Below are positions 56,648-64,000 of a stretch of 64,000 nucleotides of DNA, one piece after another. The DNA is from Thermoproteota archaeon. Its GTDB lineage: Archaea > Thermoproteota > Methanomethylicia > Methanomethylicales > Methanomethylicaceae. Position numbers and translations under genes: made by a program. The notes below the pieces were generated by a model. That model worked only from the letters and a program-made list of their open reading frames with translations. It was not told the DNA's origin and made no database searches. Each line of letters begins with the position of its first letter. Position 1 is the first letter of the stretch. The DNA lies in contig JAJHRG010000002.1 of NCBI GenBank assembly GCA_020832905.1, forward strand, positions 1-64,000, written 5' to 3'.

Positions 56648-56679
56648 GTTTATATAGTTAGCTTAATTTTTCGAAAAAT
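56648..56679. promoter_or_regulatory. Divergent promoter region with 14-bp palindrome
   Basis: GTTTATATAG (about 56648-56657) is the TATA box for the carboxylase operon. ATTTTTCGAAAAAT (56666-56679) is a perfect palindrome that covers the expected start of transcription and the ATG at 56678. A CTCGAAAAAG half-site lies on the thermosome side. It looks like an operator. Confidence 0.45.
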
Positions 56680-58285
56680 GGGGGTTAATTATTTGTTAAA
56701 GAAAGTACTAATTGCTAATAGAGGAGAAATTGCTCTTAGAGTTATAAGAGCTTGTAAAGAACTTGGAATAAAGACTGTAGCAGTATACTCTGATGCAGAT
56801 GCTAATGCAAGATATGTATATTATGCAGATGAAGCATATAATATAGGTCCAGGTCCAGCATCACAAAGCTACTTAAAAATGGAGAAAATAATTGAAATTG
56901 CAAAGAAATCTGGTGCTGAAGGAATACATCCTGGTTATGGATTTCTTGCACAAAATGCAAAATTTGTAAGAATGTGTGAAGAAGCAGGTATTGAATTTAT
57001 TGGTCCAAAATCAAAAACTCAAGAACTTCTTGGAGATAAACTTGGAGCAAGAAGAACAATGAAGAAAGCAGGAATTCCAATTGTTCCTGGAGGATTAGAT
57101 CCAGTTCAAGATGAAAAAGATGCTATGCAATTAGTTGATGAAATAGGATTTCCAGTAATGGTAAAACCTGCAGGTGGAGGTGGAGGTATTGGAATGCAAG
57201 TATGTAGAAATAAAGAAGAACTTATTGAAGCTATTTCTAAAGCACAACGCTTGGCAGCATCAGCATTTGCAAGAGCAGAAGTTTATATAGAGAAATATAT
57301 TGAGAAGCCAAGACATATAGAAATTCAAATACTTGCAGATAAGAAAGGAAATGTAATATATTTAGGAGAAAGAGAATGTTCAATTCAAAGAAGACATCAG
57401 AAACTTATTGAAGAAGCTCCATCTCCAGTAATGTATGAAGATCCTGATTTAAGAAGAAGAATGGGAGAAACTGCAGTAAAAGTAGCTAAAGTTGCAGGTT
57501 ATGAAAATGCAGGAACTGTTGAGTTTTTATATTCAGAAAAAGATAAGGCATTTTACTTCTTAGAGGTAAATAGCAGATTACAAGTAGAGCATCCAGTTAC
57601 TGAGCTTGTAACTGGTATAGATATTGTAAAGGAACAATTAAAAATTGCATCAGGTGAGCCATTATCATATAAACAAGATGAAATTGAAATAAGAGGACAT
57701 GCTATGGAGTGTAGAATAAATGCTGAAGATCCATTAAATAACTTCTTACCATCTGTTGGAACTATAACCACTTATATTGAACCTGGAGGACCTGGTATTA
57801 GAGTTGATAGTGGTGTTTATGCAGGATATACTATACCACCATTCTATGATTCTCTAATAATTAAGTTATTAGCATGGGGAAGAGATAGAAATGAATGTAT
57901 TGCAAGAATGCGTCGTGCATTAGATGAATTTGTAATTGAAGGAATAAAGACTATTATACCATTCCATAAGGTAGTAATGGAAGATGAGGAATTCATAAAG
58001 GGAAGAATTCATACCGAATTCATACAAGAAAGAAATATACTAGAAAAAGTAAAACTACAATATGAAAAAGATGAAGCTTGGAGAAAAAGTAGAGAGAATA
58101 TTCTTGTTAAATTACAACCTCAAAAAGCAATAGAGGCAAAACCAGTAGAGGCAAAAGCAACTTCTATAGATAAAAAAACTGTTGCAATAGCAGCAGCTAT
58201 TGCATCATATCTTCAAAGTAAACCATCAACTTCTTCATCAATTAATCCATGGGTTTTATCAGGAAGAATTGGAAGTACAAGGTGA
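56678..58285 (+). CDS. accC: Biotin carboxylase subunit of acyl-CoA carboxylase
   Basis: 535 aa. [22 protein letters not shown] at the start, [23 protein letters not shown] (ATP loop), [34 protein letters not shown] and [15 protein letters not shown] are complete. A tail of about 70 residues ([12 protein letters not shown] ... INPWVLSGR) follows, like tails of OadG-type subunits. The ATG at 56678 suits a leaderless mRNA; a TTG at 56693 behind GGGGGT is an alternative start. The TGA stop is in frame with the carrier protein gene that follows. Confidence 0.95.
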   Translation: MGVNYLLKKVLIANRGEIALRVIRACKELGIKTVAVYSDADANARYVYYADEAYNIGPGPASQSYLKMEKIIEIAKKSGAEGIHPGYGFLAQNAKFVRMCEEAGIEFIGPKSKTQELLGDKLGARRTMKKAGIPIVPGGLDPVQDEKDAMQLVDEIGFPVMVKPAGGGGGIGMQVCRNKEELIEAISKAQRLAASAFARAEVYIEKYIEKPRHIEIQILADKKGNVIYLGERECSIQRRHQKLIEEAPSPVMYEDPDLRRRMGETAVKVAKVAGYENAGTVEFLYSEKDKAFYFLEVNSRLQVEHPVTELVTGIDIVKEQLKIASGEPLSYKQDEIEIRGHAMECRINAEDPLNNFLPSVGTITTYIEPGGPGIRVDSGVYAGYTIPPFYDSLIIKLLAWGRDRNECIARMRRALDEFVIEGIKTIIPFHKVVMEDEEFIKGRIHTEFIQERNILEKVKLQYEKDEAWRKSRENILVKLQPQKAIEAKPVEAKATSIDKKTVAIAAAIASYLQSKPSTSSSINPWVLSGRIGSTR

Positions 58286-58291
58286 TTAAAT

Positions 58292-58738
58292 ATCACTAAA
58301 ATAAATAAGTTTCAATTAACATTAGGAGATACAAAATATGAAATAAGTATTGAGGAAAAAGCCTATGGAATTTACAATATTAAAGTAAATGATGAAATAT
58401 ACAATATAAACATAATTGATATGCTTTCATCTACTATAGCAACTCAATCAGTAATCTCATCAGCAACTCCAGTAAGTACTCCAGTAAGTACACTAACAGG
58501 AATACCTGGTGCTACAACAGAAGTTGGTGGTGTCATAAAAGCAGCCATGCCAGGTACGGTTATGTCAATAAAGGTAAAAGTAGGTGATGTAGTAAAAGAG
58601 GGTGATGTAGTACTAACATTAGAAACTATGAAAATGGAAAATCCAATTAAAGCAACAAGAAGTGGAAAAATAAAAGAAATTAAAGTTCAGCCAGGAAAAT
58701 TTGTAAATGTTGGTGATCCTTTAATTGTTATAGAGTAG
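58292..58738 (+). CDS. accB: Biotin carboxyl carrier protein, unusual start
   Basis: The track begins at an internal ATG (58421), but the normal BCCP N-terminus is readable upstream: [19 protein letters not shown]. No ATG, GTG or TTG opens this part. AAGGTGAT at the end of accC lies 5 nt before an in-frame ATC (58292), so ATC initiation, or read-through of the accC TGA to make a BC-BCCP fusion, is needed; from ATC the protein has 148 aa. The Thr/Pro/Ser linker (STPVSTLTG) and the biotin site ETMKMEN (EAMKMEN is usual) are clear. Start is uncertain, gene is not. Confidence 0.88.
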   Translation: MTKINKFQLTLGDTKYEISIEEKAYGIYNIKVNDEIYNINIIDMLSSTIATQSVISSATPVSTPVSTLTGIPGATTEVGGVIKAAMPGTVMSIKVKVGDVVKEGDVVLTLETMKMENPIKATRSGKIKEIKVQPGKFVNVGDPLIVIE

Positions 58739-58746
58739 GTGAGATA

Positions 58747-60312
58747 ATGTCTTTAGTTGAAAAGTTTAAAGAACTAGAAGAAAAAAGAGCTATAGCAAAA
58801 CTTGGTGGTGGACAAGAGGCAATAGAAAAACAACATAAAGCTGGAAAACTTACAGCACGTGAAAGAATTGAACTATTATTAGATCCTGGAAGTTTTGTAG
58901 AAATAGATACATTTGTAGTTCATAGATGTTATGATTTTGGAATGGAAAAAAGAAGAGTATTTGGAGATGGAGTTATAGCAGGATATGGAACAATAAATGG
59001 AAGAAAAGTCTTTGTTTATGCTCAAGACTTTACATTCATGGGTGGATCTTTAGGTGAAATGCATGCTAAGAAAATAACAAAAGTTCAAGATTTAGCACTT
59101 AAAGCAGGAGTACCAATTATTGGTCTTAATGACTCAGGAGGAGCAAGAATTCAAGAAGGTATAGCTTCACTAGCAGGTTATGGTGAAATATTTTATAGAA
59201 ATGTAATGGCATCTGGAGTAATTCCACAAATAGTTGCAATTATGGGACCATGTGCTGGAGGAGCTGTATATTCACCAGCACTTGCAGATTTTATAATAAT
59301 GGTAAGAAAGACAAGTTACATGTTCATAACAGGTCCAAAAGTTGTTAAAGCAGCTATTGGAGAAGATGTAACTTTTGAAACACTTGGAGGAGCTGATGCT
59401 CATGCAAAATTAAGTGGTGTAGCACACTTTGCAGTAGATAATGATGAAGAGTGTATTAATTTAATTAAGAAATTATTAAGCTACTTACCATCAAATAATA
59501 TGGAAGATCCACCAGTTGTAGAAACTGGAGATCCACCAGATAGAATGGATGAAGAATTAAATGAAATAGTACCAGCAGATCCAAAGAAGCCATATGATGT
59601 ACGTGATGTAATAAATAGAGTATTTGATAGAGGAACATTTCTTGAAATACAAAGTCAATTTGCACCTAATGCAGTTATAGGTTTTGCAAGACTTAATGGT
59701 AGAGTTGTTGGTGTTGTAGCAAATCAGCCTATGGTATATGCTGGTTGTCTTGATATTGATTCTTCTGATAAAATTGCAAGATTTGTAAGAACATGTGATG
59801 CTTTTAATATACCATTAGTTACATTTGTTGATGTTCCTGGTTATTTACCTGGAACAAAACAAGAACATGGAGGAGTAATAAGACATGGTGCAAAGGTAAT
59901 ATTTGCATATTCAGAAGCTACTGTTCCAAAATTAACAGTAATACTAAGAAAAGCATATGGTGGAGGATATATTGCTATGTGTAGTAAACATCTTGGTGCT
60001 GATTTTGTATTTGCATGGCCAACTGCAGAAATTGCAGTTATGGGACCTGAAGGAGCTATTGAAATAATTCATAAAAGTGAATTAATGAAAGCAAAAACTC
60101 CTGAAGAAGTAAAGGAAATTACAGATAGATTAGTAGCAGAATATAGAAGTAAATTTGCAAATCCATATGTTGCAGCAAATCTTGGATATGTAGATCAAGT
60201 AATATTACCAAAAGAAACAAGACCAATGCTAATTAAGGCATTAGAAGCAATAGGTACAAAAAGAGAAATTCAACCAAGACCACCCAGAAAACATGGAAAT
60301 ATACCTGTATAA
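58747..60312 (+). CDS. pccB: Acyl-CoA (propionyl-CoA type) carboxyltransferase
   Basis: 521 aa. [56 protein letters not shown] and VTFETLGGA in the N-half and [23 protein letters not shown] in the C-half are typical of PccB/MmdA carboxyltransferases. With accC and accB it forms a complete biotin enzyme, carboxylating propionyl- or acetyl-CoA, or decarboxylating methylmalonyl-CoA if membrane partners exist elsewhere. The ATG follows the accB stop by 8 bp (GGTGAGATAATG). Confidence 0.95.
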   Translation: MSLVEKFKELEEKRAIAKLGGGQEAIEKQHKAGKLTARERIELLLDPGSFVEIDTFVVHRCYDFGMEKRRVFGDGVIAGYGTINGRKVFVYAQDFTFMGGSLGEMHAKKITKVQDLALKAGVPIIGLNDSGGARIQEGIASLAGYGEIFYRNVMASGVIPQIVAIMGPCAGGAVYSPALADFIIMVRKTSYMFITGPKVVKAAIGEDVTFETLGGADAHAKLSGVAHFAVDNDEECINLIKKLLSYLPSNNMEDPPVVETGDPPDRMDEELNEIVPADPKKPYDVRDVINRVFDRGTFLEIQSQFAPNAVIGFARLNGRVVGVVANQPMVYAGCLDIDSSDKIARFVRTCDAFNIPLVTFVDVPGYLPGTKQEHGGVIRHGAKVIFAYSEATVPKLTVILRKAYGGGYIAMCSKHLGADFVFAWPTAEIAVMGPEGAIEIIHKSELMKAKTPEEVKEITDRLVAEYRSKFANPYVAANLGYVDQVILPKETRPMLIKALEAIGTKREIQPRPPRKHGNIPV

Positions 60313-60406
60313 TTACTTTCTTTTTTAATTTTATAATTATATATAATTATAAAATTACCAAAATTTATTTTTATAATCGTAAAACATTTAGTTAATGGTG
60401 AAGTAA

Positions 60407-62758
60407 GTGTCTTCCTTTAAGTATATTATTCCATTTGAAAAATTAAGAAAAGAAGATGTTAAAATTGTTGGAGGAAAAAATGCAAACTTAGGAGAATTAA
60501 TTTCTATTGGAATACCTGTACCTCCAGGTTTTGCTATAACTGCTGAAGCCTATAAATTACATATAGAAAGAAATAATTTAGTCGATAAAATTTCCAATAT
60601 ATTATCTAATTTAGATATAATGGATAGTACTGCATTAGAAAATGCTTCTAAGAAGATAAGAGAGATAATAGAAAGTGGTGAAATTCCTGAGGAAGTTAAA
60701 ACTGAAATTTTAGAAGCATATAGAGAATTAGGTAGAAAAGTAGGAAAAGTAAATCCAGTAGTTGCAGTAAGAAGTAGTGCGACAGCTGAAGATTTACCAA
60801 CTGCAAGTTTTGCAGGTCAGCAAGAAACATATTTATTTGTAGAAGGTGAAGAAGAATTACTAAAATATGTTAAAAAATGTTTTTCTTCATTATATACTCC
60901 AAGAGCTATTGCTTATAGAAGAGCTAAGGGATTTGATGATAGAAAAGTCTATTTAAGTGTTGGAGTTCAAAAAATGATAAATAGTAAAGCATCAGGTGTA
61001 ATGTTTACACTAGATCCTGTAACTGGAGATAGAGATGTTATAGTAATAGAGGGAACTTTTGGTATTGGAGAAACAATAGTACAAGGAAGAGTTAGACCAG
61101 ATCAATTTGTAGTAGATAAGAAGAACTTAACAATAATAAGAGAAGTTATTTCTCAAAAATCTAGAATGAGTATTAGATCTCAAGAAGGAGGAATAAAAGA
61201 AATACCAGTTCCTGAAGATATGAGAGAAAGACCTTGTTTAACAAAAGATCAAGTAATAATACTTGCAAAATATGGATTAGAAATAGAAAAACATTATGGA
61301 GTACCAATGGATATAGAGTGGGCTTTAGATTCTGATGAGAATAAACTTTACATATTACAAGCTAGACCTGAAACTGTATGGTCTCAAAAAGGTAAATTAA
61401 AAGAAGAGAAAATGATAATAGCTAAACCAATTTTAAAGGGTTTACCTGCTTCTCCAGGAATAGCATCAGGAAGAGCAAGAGTTATAATTGATGTAAAGGA
61501 TATAGGAGAATTTCAGCATGGTGAAATCCTAGTAACTCATATGACATCTCCAGATTGGGGACCTGCTATAAGAAAAGCAAAAGCAATAGTAACTGATAGT
61601 GGAGGAATAACTTGTCATGCTGCTATAGTAAGTAGAGAACTTGGAATTCCATGTATTGTAGGAACAAATAATGCAACTTCTGTAATTAAAACAGGTCAAA
61701 TTATAACTGTAGATGCTACTCATGGAGTTGTTTATGAGGGTGATGTAATACCTAAAGAGGAAAAACCTATACCTACAGCTATATCATTACCTATATCTGA
61801 TCTTTATCCAGTAACAGCTACAAAAATCTACATGAATTTAGGAGAGCCTTCAGTAATAGAAAAATACAAAGATTTACCATTTGATGGAATTGGATTAATG
61901 CGTATTGAATTTATAATTGCAGACATAATAGGAGAACATCCATTATATCTAATAGAAAGAAAAGAAGAAAGAAAATTTGTAGAAAAACTTGCTGAAGGAA
62001 TAGCACAAGTTGCTAGAGCTATATTTCCAAGACCTGTTATAGTAAGATTTAGTGATTTTAAAACAAATGAATATAGACAATTAAAAGGTGGAGAAAAATA
62101 TGAACCTAAAGAAAACAATCCAATGATTGGATGGAGAGGAGTAAGTAGATATATATCATCAATTTATGAACCTGCTTTTAGACTTGAATGTCAAGCAATA
62201 AAGTATGTAAGAGATGTTCTTGGATTAAAAAATGTTCATGTAATGCTTCCATTTGTAAGAACAACATGGGAAGTTGAAAAATGTCTTAACATAATGAAAA
62301 GTGAAGGATTAGAAAGAAGTAGAGATTTTAAAGTATGGCTAATGGCAGAGATTCCATCAATAATATTTATGGCAGATGAATTTTCAAAACTTTGTGATGG
62401 ATTTAGTATAGGAAGTAATGATTTAACTCAATTAATATTAGGAGTAGATAGAGATTCTCCTGTACTTCCATCTCAAGATCCTCGTTATTTTGATGAAAGA
62501 GATCCTGCTGTTTTAAGAGCAATTTCACATTTAATAAAAGTAGCTCATGAAAATGGAGCAACTGTAAGTATATGTGGTCAGGGACCAAGTGTATATCCTG
62601 AGCTTACAGAATTTCTTGTAAGAATGGGAATTGATAGTATAAGTGTAAATCCAGATGCTGTAATATGGACAAGAAAATTAGTTGCAAGTATAGAAAGAAA
62701 AATAATACTTGAAAAAATATCAAAAATTAATGAAAAAGAATGGAAATTAAGATTTTAA
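60407..62758 (+). CDS. ppsA: Phosphoenolpyruvate synthase
   Basis: 783 aa, GTG start behind GGTGAAG. The N-terminal ATP-binding domain ([36 protein letters not shown]), the phosphohistidine domain ([22 protein letters not shown]) and the C-terminal barrel ([17 protein letters not shown] and the catalytic Cys in CGQGPS) are complete. It makes PEP from pyruvate and ATP for gluconeogenesis, downstream of 3-phosphoglycerate supply by RuBisCO. Its end overlaps the convergent surface-protein gene by 12 bp. Confidence 0.96.
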   Translation: MSSFKYIIPFEKLRKEDVKIVGGKNANLGELISIGIPVPPGFAITAEAYKLHIERNNLVDKISNILSNLDIMDSTALENASKKIREIIESGEIPEEVKTEILEAYRELGRKVGKVNPVVAVRSSATAEDLPTASFAGQQETYLFVEGEEELLKYVKKCFSSLYTPRAIAYRRAKGFDDRKVYLSVGVQKMINSKASGVMFTLDPVTGDRDVIVIEGTFGIGETIVQGRVRPDQFVVDKKNLTIIREVISQKSRMSIRSQEGGIKEIPVPEDMRERPCLTKDQVIILAKYGLEIEKHYGVPMDIEWALDSDENKLYILQARPETVWSQKGKLKEEKMIIAKPILKGLPASPGIASGRARVIIDVKDIGEFQHGEILVTHMTSPDWGPAIRKAKAIVTDSGGITCHAAIVSRELGIPCIVGTNNATSVIKTGQIITVDATHGVVYEGDVIPKEEKPIPTAISLPISDLYPVTATKIYMNLGEPSVIEKYKDLPFDGIGLMRIEFIIADIIGEHPLYLIERKEERKFVEKLAEGIAQVARAIFPRPVIVRFSDFKTNEYRQLKGGEKYEPKENNPMIGWRGVSRYISSIYEPAFRLECQAIKYVRDVLGLKNVHVMLPFVRTTWEVEKCLNIMKSEGLERSRDFKVWLMAEIPSIIFMADEFSKLCDGFSIGSNDLTQLILGVDRDSPVLPSQDPRYFDERDPAVLRAISHLIKVAHENGATVSICGQGPSVYPELTEFLVRMGIDSISVNPDAVIWTRKLVASIERKIILEKISKINEKEWKLRF

Positions 62759-64000
62759 TATTGAAATTATCTTTTTTCTAAATATTATTATTACTATAAT
62801 CAAAATTATAATTGCTATAGTTATTGGTAGTATAATTTCACTAGTAGATTTTTCACTTATATTAATTGATGATATAATAGTTTTTGAAAGTATTCTCTCA
62901 TCTTGAGTCCAAGTAATTTCAATATCTACTTTTTGTTCTCCTGGATTTACTTTATTATCTATATCAACTTCCATCATTACAATTTTCTTACTTCCACTTG
63001 GAATATCTCCAAGTAATGATGATGTAGATCCTGATATATATGGTGAAATTACTGAAATTCTAACATTTTTTGCAGTTACATTACCTAAATTATTAATTTC
63101 TATTATTAATTTTGCATTTCTAGTACCAGGGAAGACTTCTCGATCAAAGTATATTTTTTCTATAGAAAGCTCAGCTTTTTCAGATATGGATAAAGGTAAT
63201 GTTGTTGAATAGTTTTCATTTCTTGTGGTTATAGTTATAGGTATTTCATAATATCCTGGTTTTGCATTTTCATCTATATCTATTAAGAAATAAACATTAA
63301 TACTTCCACCTACAGATAAAAATGGTATTTTTATACGATCTGAACCAATATATGATGGCTTAATTATATTTTCTATACTTCCAAGAGTTATGCTAATATC
63401 TTGTGCTGTATAATTTCCATTATTTACTATTACACATGATGCTTTAACTACTTTATCTCCTGGAAATACAGGAGATGGAATATATATCACATTAGATATT
63501 GATATTGATGATGTCCCTTTTAATTCAAATCCTATTGTTGTAGTATATGAATATTTATTATTTAAATCATCTTCAAAATTTATATTTAAATATAAAGGTA
63601 TTGCACCATAGACATTTGGTTGAATAAAAACATTTTTTTCAATTTTCCAAGATTCATTTGGTTTTAATTCTTCTTTATAATCCCATCCATCACCTACAAT
63701 TATGGCTATTTGAGGAGATTGTGATGCTAAATTTGTACTAATATGTTTTGCTTCTTTTTTTCCTATATTTGTTAAAATAATAACAATTTTATTAACAGAG
63801 TTAGGAGTTAACTCATTACTTTCTGTACTAACTTTAATTATTGGTCTTGGTTCTTCTTCGCTCATTAATCCTATATTCAAAGAATCTTGATATTGTGAAT
63901 TTCTTTCATCATAATAGCTCATATCAATATGTAAAGGTAAACTTCCATAGGTTTTAGGTTCTAAATATAATGATAAAGGAATTACTATTTTTTCATTTCT
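62747..64000 (-). CDS. Membrane-anchored surface protein with CARDB-like repeats, 5' part cut off
   Basis: The track begins at an internal ATG (63922), but the frame stays open to the window edge (26 more codons, ...[17 protein letters not shown]), so the gene continues outside. Two or three Ig-like repeats of about 110 residues are visible, each with the pattern NxGNxTAxNVxIxL/I typical of CARDB/COG1361 domains. One membrane helix ([19 protein letters not shown]) and a short basic tail close the protein. It is likely an S-layer-associated or transporter-linked surface protein. Confidence 0.8.
   Translation of the reverse strand, partial: RNEKIVIPLSLYLEPKTYGSLPLHIDMSYYDERNSQYQDSLNIGLMSEEEPRPIIKVSTESNELTPNSVNKIVIILTNIGKKEAKHISTNLASQSPQIAIIVGDGWDYKEELKPNESWKIEKNVFIQPNVYGAIPLYLNINFEDDLNNKYSYTTTIGFELKGTSSISISNVIYIPSPVFPGDKVVKASCVIVNNGNYTAQDISITLGSIENIIKPSYIGSDRIKIPFLSVGGSINVYFLIDIDENAKPGYYEIPITITTRNENYSTTLPLSISEKAELSIEKIYFDREVFPGTRNAKLIIEINNLGNVTAKNVRISVISPYISGSTSSLLGDIPSGSKKIVMMEVDIDNKVNPGEQKVDIEITWTQDERILSKTIISSINISEKSTSEIILPITIAIIILIIVIIIFRKKIISILKS

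Noticed and set aside
61529-62588. Minus-strand ORFs inside PEP synthase
   Set aside because: Shadows of a complete catalytic domain; Ser/Tyr- or Leu-rich sequences without motifs.

Overview
The window is 64 kb of AT-rich archaeal chromosome, roughly 30% G+C by eye. Archaeal identity rests on a TFB, RadA, thermosome, RpoK, aIF1, deoxyhypusine synthase, archaeal inositol-phosphate synthase, PurP, form III RuBisCO with AMP phosphorylase, and TATA-type promoters. The only clearly GC-rich stretches are two tRNAs and one large hairpin-rich locus, the contrast expected of a thermophile. The gene mix, with an RNA-dependent cysteine enzyme (SepCysS), points to an uncultured TACK/Thermoproteota-like lineage, but lineage is inference. 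Many genes start after a strong Shine-Dalgarno (GGTGAT 3-5 nt before ATG); this produces false GTG starts in ORF calling (proteins that seem to begin M-I-x-M), which are corrected here.

Layout. 0-8 kb: end of a PAS/DUF438 protein, a multi-cluster radical SAM protein, a MoxR/VWA pair, a thioredoxin-like protein with a permease, an ECF S-component-like protein divergent from a thiamine-binding protein, SpoIIM and deoxyhypusine synthase. 8-17 kb: GTPBP1-like GTPase, inositol-phosphate synthase, HTH plus ParA/MinD ATPase, an MFS-like protein, a candidate 17-aa gene, a CBS / CPBP protease / prenyl synthase operon, and a Cas2-like domain fused to a DUF2117-like domain. 17-22 kb: a divergent cell-envelope cluster with a NosL-like protein, Cys-rich membrane protein and MacB-type ABC exporter; one small gene is frameshifted at a T8 run. 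22-30 kb: topoisomerase IA, aspartate kinase, Asd, IorAB, RadA. 30-34 kb: a solitary substrate-binding protein, aIF1, then a TFB / JAMM / membrane LAGLIDADG-like / HIT gene string. 34-40 kb: tRNA-Gln, a 47-aa Cys protein, an SSS symporter with small partner, USP, adenosine-specific kinase, E1-like enzyme. 40-44 kb: tRNA-Cys, a 57-aa protein and SepCysS in a row, then PHP, TrpRS, UbiX and an LpdD-like protein.

44-53 kb is a nucleotide-salvage and carbon block: PRPP synthase, ribose-1,5-bisphosphate isomerase, form III RuBisCO and AMP phosphorylase in one operon, with Fe-ADH, two PurP paralogs and a nucleoside phosphorylase next to it. Together they can move nucleotide ribose through ribulose-1,5-bisphosphate to 3-phosphoglycerate. 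53.2-53.7 kb holds the most striking object: a 282-nt locus folding into a near-perfect four-way junction (22-bp closing stem, 50-bp arm, 22+5-bp arm, 12+5-bp arm), directly upstream of a Toprim-domain protein. 54-64 kb: N-acetyltransferase, RpoK, thermosome, a biotin-dependent acyl-CoA carboxylase operon (the carrier gene lacks a standard start codon and sits in frame behind a TGA), PEP synthase, and a surface protein running off the right edge.
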